Assembly: GCA_024228355.1 (NCBI GenBank)
Contig: JAAETN010000059.1
Span: 1 to 45,400, forward strand
Reading direction: 5' to 3'
Source of the DNA: Maribacter sp.
GTDB taxonomy: Bacteria > Bacteroidota > Bacteroidia > Flavobacteriales > Flavobacteriaceae
DNA length: 45,400 bases
Part shown: positions 1-9,390 of the stretch, piece after piece
How the letters are laid out: every line of letters starts with the position of its first letter
Position numbering within the stretch: position 1 is the stretch's first letter
The notes under the pieces: model-generated
Seen by the model: the letters and a program-made list of their open reading frames with translations, nothing else
What the model was told of the DNA's origin: nothing
Databases searched by the model: none
Made by a program: the position numbers and the translations under genes

Positions 1-1326
1 CGTTATCGTGGTGGTCGTGCCACCCGCATCCGTAAAGTCATACGTGCCATCGCCATTGTCCACCAAGGCAACAGTGCCAGCGGCCACATTGATCTCATCG
101 ATCGCTGCCTGTACATCCGTGGCCACAAGCCCGGATGTTGTATTGTCATATGGATTCGAACCTGCGTTCGTGTCTATGTTCTGGGTAGCTCCAGTCTCAT
201 CGGTATACGTATAGGTACCATCGCCATTGTCCGCCAAGGTAGAGATCGACGTATCCGTTATCGTGGTGGTCGTGCCACCCGCATCCGTAAAGTCATACGT
301 ACCATCGCCATTGTCCACCAAGGCAACTGTGCCAGCGGCCGCATTGATCTCATCGATCGCTGCCTGTACATCCGTGGCCGTTAAACCCGATGTTGTATTG
401 TCATAAATTACTTCATTGGCATTCTGATCATCAGAGCCTACAAAAGTAATTGGAACACCATCCCCGTTGTCAAAGGTATAGGTCCCATCTCCATTATCTG
501 TAAGATTGGATTTGTTGATTGTTTGTGGAGTACCATCCTCATTGGTATAGGTTACCGTACCATCAAGATTGTCAACCAAATTTGTCACTGTCTCAGTAAT
601 CCCGGCCAAATCGGCTATTGCTTCCTGTACCGTGGTCTCATCATTACCATCCCCATCAACATCGATAGGGCCATTCAAGTTCACTTCAGTGGCATCCTGG
701 TCATCAGTACCATCAAAAGTAATTGGTGCCCCATCCCCGTTGTCAAAGGTATAGGTGCCATCAAGATTGTCCGTAAGGTCAGATTTATTAATCGTCTGCA
801 GTGTACCATCCTCATTCGTATAGGTAATGGTACCGTCATTGTTGTCCACTAAATTGGTTACCGTCTCGGTAATTGCTGCCAAATCGGCTATTGCATCCTG
901 TACCGTGGTCTCATTATTACCGTCTCCATCTACATCTATTGGTCCGTTCAGGTTCACTTCCGTGGCATCTTGGTCGTCAGTTCCAGTATTGCTTAAAGAA
1001 GATAAATCAACTGTAACAGAATTACCATCTTCAATATCCAAAGAAAGCATATTGGTTCCTGAATCAAAACTAAAGTTCTGTAGTTGTTGATCATCGGTAG
1101 CTGTTAATTCCCAAGAATCCCCATCCCAAAAATAAATGGTTCCAGTATTGGTATTAACATAGACATCTCCTGTATCAGCTCCTGCGGGGGTAATCATCCC
1201 AGGGGAGGTAACTGCGGTTCCGCTAAGGACCTCACAATTACATTGATCTTCCAAGTTTACCGTAGTTTGCGCAAAGGCAAATCCGGAGAACAGGAGAAAA
1301 ATTAGTATTAATATCTTTTTATTCAT
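1..1326 (-). CDS. Large secreted repeat protein, C-terminal part cut off by the window edge
   Basis: The frame opens at an ATG at 1326 and stays open for 442 codons to the window edge, so only the N-terminal part is seen. It begins with a clear signal peptide (MNKKILILIFLLFSGFAFAQ). About 110 residues follow, including a DVYVNTNTGTIYFWDGDSWE stretch common in flavobacterial surface proteins. Then come tandem modules: two 91-residue units containing DDQDATEVNLNGPIDVDGDG and NEDGT.QTINKS, followed by 85-residue units containing SGL.ATDVQAAIDEIN and LVDNGDGTYDFTDAGG. Repeats are spaced 273 bp (for example 425, 698, 971) and 255 bp (1 and 256). The many DNGDGTY motifs suggest extracellular beta-strand modules that may bind Ca2+. 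The sorting domain, if any, lies outside the window. Surface adhesin is an inference; I do not recognise a named family. Confidence 0.85.
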   Translation of the reverse strand, partial: MNKKILILIFLLFSGFAFAQTTVNLEDQCNCEVLSGTAVTSPGMITPAGADTGDVYVNTNTGTIYFWDGDSWELTATDDQQLQNFSFDSGTNMLSLDIEDGNSVTVDLSSLSNTGTDDQDATEVNLNGPIDVDGDGNNETTVQDAIADLAAITETVTNLVDNNDGTITYTNEDGTLQTINKSDLTDNLDGTYTFDNGDGAPITFDGTDDQDATEVNLNGPIDVDGDGNDETTVQEAIADLAGITETVTNLVDNLDGTVTYTNEDGTPQTINKSNLTDNGDGTYTFDNGDGVPITFVGSDDQNANEVIYDNTTSGLTATDVQAAIDEINAAAGTVALVDNGDGTYDFTDAGGTTTTITDTSISTLADNGDGTYTYTDETGATQNIDTNAGSNPYDNTTSGLVATDVQAAIDEINVAAGTVALVDNGDGTYDFTDAGGTTTTIT

Positions 1327-1840
1327 GACAACTTCTTTACTAATTTGGGTTGGTGTTTCAAATTCTAATGGTTATTTGGTTTCATAAAATCCCATAATCC
1401 AAAGTTCACTTGAGAACAGGATTTTAGAATAACTTTAAATATGACTTTGGGTTAGATCCTTATTTAGAAAAAAATAAAGAGTGGAAACAGAAGCTTTCTT
1501 TGCTATTTGGCCATCTTGGTTCTTATTTGCTAAAAACACTGAAAAGTCGGTTAAGTTATTCATAGTTTGGGTTTGTTTAATTTGATTCGATTTTCTCTTT
1601 TTCTCGAAACAGAATAATTACACTTTACAAAATTAACGGTATAGCTACCATAGGAAAATAATTGTTGTGTAAGTCTGAATTTCTACTGTATAGGTCCTGA
1701 TTGTTGAGGTAATCATCGATGAAATGCATGGTTTTTTTGTGTATTTCGTTGGTCGATCAGCTTCATTATACCAAGACTTTCCAAAGATTTATAAGTAGGA
1801 TTTTTCTTTATTTGTACTGTTTTTTCAATCAAAATATTCC
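1327..1840. other. Intergenic spacer, 514 bp
   Basis: A/T-rich spacer upstream of the truncated repeat gene and downstream of the FG-GAP gene. I see no RNA gene, no convincing hairpin and no coding frame. One minus-strand match to the -7 motif (TAATTTTG, 1628-1635) has no TTG/TTTG at the right distance and lies about 300 bp from the start codon, so it is not called a promoter. Confidence 0.6.
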
Positions 1841-4800
1841 TTAGTTTTTGTTCACCCTATAAGTGATTCTTTTGTTCGTAATTACCGTATTTACCTGTAG
1901 GGTTAAAATGGCCGTATTTGATGTTTCCGTACTACAGATAAACATGGTATTTGAAACGATAACCCTATATTGATTTCCGTCGTCAGAGGCGGTTGCATTT
2001 GTAATGGTTAAAATGCTGGTTGTTGTACCACTATGAATGCCCGTATCTGTCAAATCTACCCAGGTTGAACCATTGTATATTTGCCATTGATAGGTATCTG
2101 CATTTGAGGCTATTACCTCTATTGTTGTATTACAACCTGGACATACATTGGTATCTGGGGGTTGAGTGGTAATACTAGGGGGTAGATCGACTTCCTGATG
2201 GTCATAGGTGCTGTTTGAGTCAATATCCGCAGGAACAGGATAAGTTGCGGCTGTTACACGGCCAAAACCATCCGTTGCTGGTGGATTACCAGTAGCATAA
2301 TACTCGTTGTCCCCTCCATCGGCATTAGCATCGTTATAGGCCTCGTTAGCGTCACTACAGCCATCGTCATCACTGTCGGTATCTAAAAAATCTGGTGGAT
2401 CATTACCGTCGGTATCTGTTATTGCGTAATTTATTGTGTCGCTTTCTGCGACTGTTTCTACGACATCCGCCAATCCGTTCGCACCATAAGTGCCATTTAC
2501 AACACCATTGGAATGTGTTTGATCATGACCGGCTTCGACCGCATCGTAAACACCATCATTATCACTATCTAGATCTAGGTGATTGGCAAGTCCATCTGAA
2601 TCTATATCAATTCCATATGTCTCAGGACTAACATAGTTCGTTAAACAACTGAATTCAATATTGTGCTGCCTTCCACCAGCAGACGCTCCTGCAACTCTTG
2701 CGACCGCACCTACCCGTACCGACAATTCAGATTTAGAATTATAATTTACCCCATAATTCACCTCAGGAAAGGTGTTTCCAGCTCCGGGAAACTCATTCAC
2801 TCCTGCCGTTCCCAAAACCCATGACCCATCAGTTGAAATGGTTAATTCAGTAGGATTTGAAATGATATAACTTGTTGGATTATCGGCCCAAATTTGTTCA
2901 CCATAGTTGGCATTGCCATCAATATCATTGAAATTGGTAAAGAACTTTGTAATCACAACAGGAGTACTTCCTCCAGAATTCACAAATTGGATAGTATATT
3001 CAATATACCCCTGGTCTCCAATATTTGTCAAATTGAAAGCTGTTTGAGGCCTAAATGAAGCTGGTTCAGAACTATTGTTATCAATATTGGCAACCGTTGC
3101 GTTAAAAGTTTGGGCAATGGTCACTAAGGCATCTGTACCTGTCGTAACATTTGAAATTCTATATACCGCTCCTAATTGTAAGGCCGTACCAGAAACCAAG
3201 GTAGCAGCAGAACTAAAATCTAAAATAGTTTCCCCGGTACAATCCTGTTGTGAATTACTGATAATGGTATTAAGTTCATCAACATCTACCAAACCATCAT
3301 TGTCATCATCCAAATCAGTCCTGTCCGGAACAGTATCGTTATCTGAATCGGCATAAACCGTAATATAAATTGTTGCCGTTGCCTCTTCCGACGTAAAAGT
3401 ACAATTAGCATTATCCCTTATTGTATAGGTAAAACTATCATTGCCAAAAAAGCCTGCTGTTGGGGTATACGTTACTGTGCCATCCCCATTTAAAACCGAT
3501 ACTCCATTCGACGGTTGCGTAATAGAAATTACCTCCATAGGCTCTCCTTCTGGATCGGAATCCGCACCATTTCCATTATCCACTAATGGATCTAACGTAA
3601 CAAAGCTATTCTCAACTACAGTTGTGTAATCGTCGGTAGCTGTAGGTGGTTCGTTGGCAGAATCGGGGAAAATATCCAACAAATTAATACTCCCATTAAA
3701 ATAATCAATAGGTCTTAATTGTTGCCGTACCACTATCCTACCAGAAGAAGTTCTTGGAAAGGCCACTTCCACCACTATAGGGGTATTTGGGCCACTTGGT
3801 AATCCAAAATGGATTCGACCGGGACCTTGCGTACCATGGCCATATCCGCCATTCACTTCACGGGTACCTGAAATTACATTCCCATCACAATCCAATATTT
3901 TGGAGGTTGCTCCCACACCAAATCGTTCTTCAGTATTGATAAGGCCAAAAGCATCCCTATCCTCAGTGATATCTATATAGAGGTGATTAGGTCTGCTAGC
4001 AGCAGGCAAATTATTTATATATAGTCTATTATTCCCTGATCTATTGGCATATAGGTCCAAGTCTCCATCCTGATCAATATCAACAAACGTACAACCTTCA
4101 CCTGCAGCTGTATTAAATGTGAGCCCTGAATCCACAAATGTCATAGCGCCTTGATTATAGTAGAGTTTACTGGTACTACTTCCTGTAAGAAATATGTCGA
4201 TATCACCATCGTTATCTACATCTCCGCAGGCCAAACCTTCTATTTGTCCTGAAAAATTTAATGGGATTCCAGTTGCTGCACCAAGAGGTGTCCATGTACC
4301 GTCCCCGTTGTTCCGATGAATTTGGTTGATTCCATTTTCGGTCCAGAATAAGTCAAAATCTCCATCATTGTCAAAATCATAAAAGGCTACAGCTCCTTTG
4401 TTCCCATTGGCAGCCTGATCTATATCGACACCATTTTGGAAAGAACCACCGATATTTGTAAACAGATCCACTTGATCTCTCTTACGGACCACGATATCTA
4501 CCCAACCGTCATCATTGAAATCCGTGGCAGATCCATAATCACCGTCAGTGGCGTCCTGTACCAGGCCTAAGGGCCATGTGGTAGGATTACCTGCATTATA
4601 TGGCGGATTGGGACTATCGACTTTTCTGGTGACATGGGTAAAAAACCCATTTCCATCATTTTGAAGTATATCGATACCATAATTATGGTTGTCCACAAAC
4701 AGGTCCAGATCACCGTCCCCATCATAGTCCAATGCCCCAGCACCTTCGGTATTCATACCATCCGTTAATGTGGTAAAGCGTTGATTGGGAGTTGTACCTC

Positions 4801-5224
4801 CAAGGCCATCTCCAAATCTATTGGTAACCGGGTCTTGAAGATATATTCTTAAGTCGTTGTGTTTATTCCTAAAAACATCAGGATAACCATCATTGTTGAA
4901 ATCGACAAAAAGTGCGGTACGTTCTAAATTACCCCCACTGAAGTCTGGAGCCAGTGCAGCTGTTTGATCGGAAAAACTTCCGCCGTCATTCCTCAAAAGA
5001 TAACCACTTCCCTGCCTGTTGACCACAAGATCAAAATCACCATCCAGGTCATAATCTGCCCAGGCATGCCCGCCATCCTTGTTCCCACCAATATTTAGTC
5101 CATAAGCAGCGGCACTTTCGGTAAAAGTGGTTTGGGCCAATGCTTCACCATGCCAAAATATGAGTAGACTCAATACTATGCCGAAAGCAAGATTGGTTAA
5201 AAATGATTGAGAATTTCTTCCCAT
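1841..5224 (-). CDS. Exported FG-GAP/VCBS repeat protein with ASPIC-UnbV domain and basic C-terminal tail
   Basis: An ATG start gives 1127 residues with a signal peptide (about 1-31, cleaved near ALAQ). Residues about 35-410 hold at least seven FG-GAP/VCBS-type Asp-rich loops (DYDLDGDFDLVV, DFNNDGYPDVF, DYDGDGDLDLFV, DVDNDGDIDIFL), which form Ca2+-binding beta-propeller blades in known members. An ASPIC/UnbV-like segment follows (about 415-525, EERFGVGATSKI to GRIHFGLPSG). Next are a tandem cadherin-like module (about 528-635, TATDDYTTVVENS to NDSFTYTI), thrombospondin-3-like Asp repeats (about 640-660 and 875-1010) and an Ig-like module (about 1020-1110). It ends with TVITNKRITYRVNKN, nearly identical to the end of the next gene upstream. 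Neither a type A nor a type B T9SS domain is recognisable. Probably surface-exposed or secreted; ligand unknown. Confidence 0.85.
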   Translation of the reverse strand: MGRNSQSFLTNLAFGIVLSLLIFWHGEALAQTTFTESAAAYGLNIGGNKDGGHAWADYDLDGDFDLVVNRQGSGYLLRNDGGSFSDQTAALAPDFSGGNLERTALFVDFNNDGYPDVFRNKHNDLRIYLQDPVTNRFGDGLGGTTPNQRFTTLTDGMNTEGAGALDYDGDGDLDLFVDNHNYGIDILQNDGNGFFTHVTRKVDSPNPPYNAGNPTTWPLGLVQDATDGDYGSATDFNDDGWVDIVVRKRDQVDLFTNIGGSFQNGVDIDQAANGNKGAVAFYDFDNDGDFDLFWTENGINQIHRNNGDGTWTPLGAATGIPLNFSGQIEGLACGDVDNDGDIDIFLTGSSTSKLYYNQGAMTFVDSGLTFNTAAGEGCTFVDIDQDGDLDLYANRSGNNRLYINNLPAASRPNHLYIDITEDRDAFGLINTEERFGVGATSKILDCDGNVISGTREVNGGYGHGTQGPGRIHFGLPSGPNTPIVVEVAFPRTSSGRIVVRQQLRPIDYFNGSINLLDIFPDSANEPPTATDDYTTVVENSFVTLDPLVDNGNGADSDPEGEPMEVISITQPSNGVSVLNGDGTVTYTPTAGFFGNDSFTYTIRDNANCTFTSEEATATIYITVYADSDNDTVPDRTDLDDDNDGLVDVDELNTIISNSQQDCTGETILDFSSAATLVSGTALQLGAVYRISNVTTGTDALVTIAQTFNATVANIDNNSSEPASFRPQTAFNLTNIGDQGYIEYTIQFVNSGGSTPVVITKFFTNFNDIDGNANYGEQIWADNPTSYIISNPTELTISTDGSWVLGTAGVNEFPGAGNTFPEVNYGVNYNSKSELSVRVGAVARVAGASAGGRQHNIEFSCLTNYVSPETYGIDIDSDGLANHLDLDSDNDGVYDAVEAGHDQTHSNGVVNGTYGANGLADVVETVAESDTINYAITDTDGNDPPDFLDTDSDDDGCSDANEAYNDANADGGDNEYYATGNPPATDGFGRVTAATYPVPADIDSNSTYDHQEVDLPPSITTQPPDTNVCPGCNTTIEVIASNADTYQWQIYNGSTWVDLTDTGIHSGTTTSILTITNATASDDGNQYRVIVSNTMFICSTETSNTAILTLQVNTVITNKRITYRVNKN

Positions 5225-5422
5225 GGTTTTGATTTACAACTATAACAACTTATAATCAGATGGTTACAGCTTAATATCCTATAAAAATCGAGCCATTTGG
5301 TAGGTAAAAAAAAATAATGTTGTGAATTACCAAGAATGTGGCATTTGGTCCTTAAAACTTGTTGTTTCATCGATCAAATCCTACAGATAAGGACTTGCGT
5401 AAGAAATGGAAAGTAGATACTA

Positions 5423-8400
5423 TTAATTCCTATTCACCCTGTGGGTAATTCTCCTGTTAGTTATTATAGTCCTCACCTTAATTTGTGATAGAGGTGAAAA
5501 CTCCGAGGTACTATTGGAAATGGTTGTTGTGGCGGTTAGCCAGTTTCCAACACTTGCCCCTCCAGGAAGCGGAATAGAAAACCTAAATTTGTTGGTATTA
5601 TCTGCATTACCATCTGCATCCGTATAGGAAGAACTAGTACCGTCAAGATCACTGGCACTTCCCTCAATTAGGGTAATCAAATACGTTTGTCCTTCTCCAT
5701 AATCGGTACTCATTCCCAGTTCATTATCTCCGCTGGAAGCTGTACCCTCTGAAATATCTGTAATAAACAATTCAATAATGGCACCAGGTCTGGCCCAACC
5801 TTGTAAAATCAGATTGGTACCATCAGTAGTTATGGATTCGAATATTGGAAAATTGAGTAAATCATTAGGGCCATTATCTCCATCTCCATTATCATTCAAG
5901 GTTACATCATCCCCTATATTATCAGACGCATCCAAATCTATACCTAGTGCATCGGAAGCTGTTCCATTGGCATAAATTGAATTTTGTGAAATGAGATTCC
6001 CAGAAGTATTTCCGCCAGCCAACACAATTCCTGCACCACCATTGGATGCAATTATGTTATTGGCAATGCTAGAATTGTTGCCATCTAAAAGTATTCCGGC
6101 ATTTTCAACATTACCCGAGCAGTTCCCACCATCCTGTCCAGAACCGGTTATAGTATTTTCGGTAATAGTTATATTTCCGCTAACCCCATCGCCATCAATA
6201 CCCAAACTTGCTGCATTTTCGATAAGGTTTTGTTGGATGACGACTCCAGAACCACTTTGAATAGTAATATTATCACTACAGGCAGAATCCCCGTTTGAGG
6301 TAATATGGTTGTTCTGTATGGTTGTTGAAGTACCACCGTTGATCATTAACCCGGCATCGGTATTTGTTGCAATGTAATTTCCATCAACTACCGCCATACC
6401 ACTAGTAATCTCTACCCCGTAATCAATATTACCTGCGTTTACTCCAAGAGCATTTACGCCCAGTAGATTATTTGATATGGTTGCAGAGCCAGAATCAATC
6501 CGAATTCCGGCATTATTACCGGCATAAACCGAGATATTCCTAATAATTGTACCGCCTCCTTGTATCATAAATACATCACCTCCATCTCTATGAACCTGTA
6601 TCTCAGGCCTATCAAAATTTGACAGCAAAGTGCCTGAAGTACCTACCGCCGATCCTCCAGAGCCGACGCTACCAGCATTGGTATTGCCGGAATAAGCTGT
6701 TTGTGTTCTTCCATCAATCCTAGTATCATTATCTGTAATTGTGGTTAAAGGATTTCCGTTCGAAATATTTATATCAAAGTATCCGCTTGAATAATTCGCA
6801 TCGGCGGTTCTTCCTAATGGATCAGCAGTGGTTGGTATCATAAACACCGAGGTATCATCCCCTGCTGCCGGATCAAAAATGGTGTTGGCCTCGATATCCA
6901 GGCCGGTTTCACCAATCTCATTGGAATTTACAATAAACTGCTCTAGGGAGCCTTGCCCATCTTCATTGGTATTTACAATGGTGTTAAAATTGAATCCGAA
7001 ATCAAGACCTGCAACACCTTCATTGGTAATAGTTGCCACCCCTATTGTTTGAGCACCTGTTAATACACCTGTTCCAGTATCCACTGTAGAAGGATCGGCA
7101 CCCCCTACCTCATTTGGCCGTTCCACTAAAGTACTGGCAATGTATTCAGTTTTAAAAGTTTGAACCGGCAGGCAACTTACACACGCACTTCCACCTGGCC
7201 TAGAGGAAGTGACACTGCCATTTACAACGCGAATACTATAGGTGCCATTGATCATTCCGGCGAATACATATGTGCCCGTAGCATCTGTTATTTGGGTATC
7301 TATCAAGGTTCCTACACTATCATAGAGTTCTACGGTAGTACCCGAAAGCCCTACTCCCGAGGCACTGGCATAATTTCTACCTGAACCTCCACCATAATTA
7401 ACATCTTCAAATACACGCCCAGTGATTAAATTTGAAGGTACCTTTAACACCACTGCATTCATGATTACAAAATCTTGCCCTACATTAATTTGGGTGGTAG
7501 CACTGGTTTCTCCAGGCAATATAAATGAGGACACATCATAAGTATCCAGATCAACTCCGTATACCACCGTATTGTTGACTACTGGTAATACGGTATTATC
7601 ATAATTGGTTGAATTAAACGGATTGTTCACCGTAATACCATCATTATCACCATCACCAACTAATTTATTGGCACCTGCCAATGGCGTTGTAAACCACAAT
7701 GATTCGTTATTAGCCAGGGTCTGGTCGCCTTCCCAGGACAGAGCGGTTGTCTTGGATCCAGTTGAGCCTATTGCGTAAAACCCGCTCAAGGAAAAAGTGG
7801 AAGAAGAATTACTATTGCCGTCAAATCCCTGGTAGAGGTTAATCGTAGAAGCGGGAAGACTGGTATCAGTATAAAAAATCATTAAAGCCCATCCTCCTAA
7901 AACAGTGGCTGAAGGACAAAAAATACTGGAATTATCAACAGTTAGTCCCGAAAAATCGTATACATTGGTTGAAGGATTGGGTATGCTGTTGATTAAAGTA
8001 GTCACATCGGCATAACTTCCATGAAAAGTTCTGGTGGTTATGGAGGTCTGATATACCACCTCTGCACTCACGGTTGCTCCTTCAAAAGTAACCTGAGCAT
8101 CCAAGGTAGCTCCAGAATGAGACCAATACAAAAATGCTCTTTCAATAGTGGCTCCCACCGGAATGGGTGAAGACAGCGTATTAGAAGAACTGGTCGTAAT
8201 AGCACAAGGATCCGCTGTATTGGGTTGGGTTCTAAGCGTTCCGCCTGTGGAAGTATAATCCATATATCCGTCAAATTCCTGAAACAATGCCAGTGGTGTA
8301 TTTCCCAACACCACTTCATCATCTACTATTGTACCCGTAGCTGTATCGGAAATGTTGACTGAAATATCGGAGGTTCCGGTTAATTGAATTGTATACGTTT

Positions 8401-9163
8401 CTGAGGGCTCAAAAATCGTATCATCGGTAATGTTCACTGTAATCTGCTCGGTATCACCTACAATGCCATTAAAATTAAGTGTGCCTGCACCAATGGCGGT
8501 ATAATCACTGCCGGCTGTGGCCGTGACATCCACAGTTTGATAATTAACGGTAAATGGACCAGAAGTATCTAATCCGATGTGTGTTGCAGTAAATGTCGCC
8601 GTTCCTGCGTTTTCATTTACTGAAACATCATCAATTGAAATAGTTGGATTATAAGTAGCCGTGAACACTACATTATCTATAAAAATAGTCTCACTTGAAC
8701 CCCAATTACCACTTCCCGTCCTGAAACGGATGCCTGAAGAACTGGAAATTTCGCTTGGGGCTAAGGTATAACTTAACGAACCCGTACCTGTTAAAGTAGA
8801 AACTGTATTATATGAACTTCCATTATACAATTGTACCAAAATACTTTCATTGCCATTGGTTCTATCATAATCAAGAGTAAGGGTAACACTTGTCGCACCA
8901 TTTAAATCGAGGGTTCTAGTGATATACCTTGAATCCAGATTTCTAAAACGTAATTGATTGGAATTTATCAATATTCTTCCCCCACTTGGACTAGTAGTCT
9001 CATTAGTTTCTACCCAGTTTGTTGCAAAATTCAGTGAGCCATTGTTATTTGCATAGGACACTGAACTAAAGGTATCCGAAAAGGTATCCTGGGCCATAAC
9101 CATCACGCCCATGAGCATAAGAAAAAGTAATAAAAAGTTCTTTCTGAGAAGTTGCATTTGCAT
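5423..9163 (-). CDS. Exported Calx-beta / beta-helix protein with basic C-terminal tail
   Basis: The frame is open to a TTG at 9202, but I chose the ATG at 9163 because it places a signal peptide at the N-terminus (MQMQLLRKNFLLLFLMLMGV, then MVMAQ). The resulting protein is 1246 residues; 9157 is also possible. Order of segments: a jelly-roll-like region (about 26-175), a Calx-beta module (about 180-285, ISIDDVSVNENAGTATFTAT), a beta-rich region (about 290-590), an SdrD B-type or carboxypeptidase-regulatory-like module (about 590-700, GRVFEDVNYGGGSGRNYASA), and a right-handed parallel beta-helix (about 830-1080) with repeated I.NN.I.SNG turns. The C-terminus, TIITNRRITHRVNRN, matches the tail of the 1841-5224 product. 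It is 198 bp from that gene and may be co-transcribed. Likely surface-associated; function unknown, and no catalytic residues could be assigned. Confidence 0.85.
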   Translation of the reverse strand: MQMQLLRKNFLLLFLMLMGVMVMAQDTFSDTFSSVSYANNNGSLNFATNWVETNETTSPSGGRILINSNQLRFRNLDSRYITRTLDLNGATSVTLTLDYDRTNGNESILVQLYNGSSYNTVSTLTGTGSLSYTLAPSEISSSSGIRFRTGSGNWGSSETIFIDNVVFTATYNPTISIDDVSVNENAGTATFTATHIGLDTSGPFTVNYQTVDVTATAGSDYTAIGAGTLNFNGIVGDTEQITVNITDDTIFEPSETYTIQLTGTSDISVNISDTATGTIVDDEVVLGNTPLALFQEFDGYMDYTSTGGTLRTQPNTADPCAITTSSSNTLSSPIPVGATIERAFLYWSHSGATLDAQVTFEGATVSAEVVYQTSITTRTFHGSYADVTTLINSIPNPSTNVYDFSGLTVDNSSIFCPSATVLGGWALMIFYTDTSLPASTINLYQGFDGNSNSSSTFSLSGFYAIGSTGSKTTALSWEGDQTLANNESLWFTTPLAGANKLVGDGDNDGITVNNPFNSTNYDNTVLPVVNNTVVYGVDLDTYDVSSFILPGETSATTQINVGQDFVIMNAVVLKVPSNLITGRVFEDVNYGGGSGRNYASASGVGLSGTTVELYDSVGTLIDTQITDATGTYVFAGMINGTYSIRVVNGSVTSSRPGGSACVSCLPVQTFKTEYIASTLVERPNEVGGADPSTVDTGTGVLTGAQTIGVATITNEGVAGLDFGFNFNTIVNTNEDGQGSLEQFIVNSNEIGETGLDIEANTIFDPAAGDDTSVFMIPTTADPLGRTADANYSSGYFDINISNGNPLTTITDNDTRIDGRTQTAYSGNTNAGSVGSGGSAVGTSGTLLSNFDRPEIQVHRDGGDVFMIQGGGTIIRNISVYAGNNAGIRIDSGSATISNNLLGVNALGVNAGNIDYGVEITSGMAVVDGNYIATNTDAGLMINGGTSTTIQNNHITSNGDSACSDNITIQSGSGVVIQQNLIENAASLGIDGDGVSGNITITENTITGSGQDGGNCSGNVENAGILLDGNNSSIANNIIASNGGAGIVLAGGNTSGNLISQNSIYANGTASDALGIDLDASDNIGDDVTLNDNGDGDNGPNDLLNFPIFESITTDGTNLILQGWARPGAIIELFITDISEGTASSGDNELGMSTDYGEGQTYLITLIEGSASDLDGTSSSYTDADGNADNTNKFRFSIPLPGGASVGNWLTATTTISNSTSEFSPLSQIKVRTIITNRRITHRVNRN

Positions 9164-9342
9164 TCCTTGGGTTAAATTTTGATAAAAATACCCTGAATGC
9201 AATACTTAAAGTAACAAATGTTGTATAACAAGTGAATTGAGAAGTGAACTGAATGATTTTTGGTGTTTCTTACGAAATGAAGCGTGTATTTCATGGATAA
9301 ACCCAGTAAAACTCAATTCTAGCAGAGCACCAAAAGCGAAGA

Positions 9343-9366
9343 GAGCACCCAATTAAAAGGGTGCTC
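9343..9366 (-). terminator. Hairpin downstream of the PorE-like gene
   Basis: A perfect 8-bp inverted repeat (GAGCACCC / GGGTGCTC) with an 8-nt loop lies 24 bp past the stop of the OmpA-family gene. On the minus strand the following bases are pyrimidine-rich but are not a clean T-run, so the terminator call is moderate. It plausibly ends the T9SS triad operon. Confidence 0.5.
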
Positions 9367-9390
9367 ACTACTACATATATTTATAAAATC

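Noticed and set aside
1-1050. CRISPR-like regular repeats
   Set aside because: The periods (273, 255 bp) are in-frame protein modules without unique spacers.
1841-1900. A type A T9SS C-terminal domain on the FG-GAP protein
   Set aside because: The ~80-residue type A pattern is absent; an Ig-like domain runs to within about 17 residues of the end.
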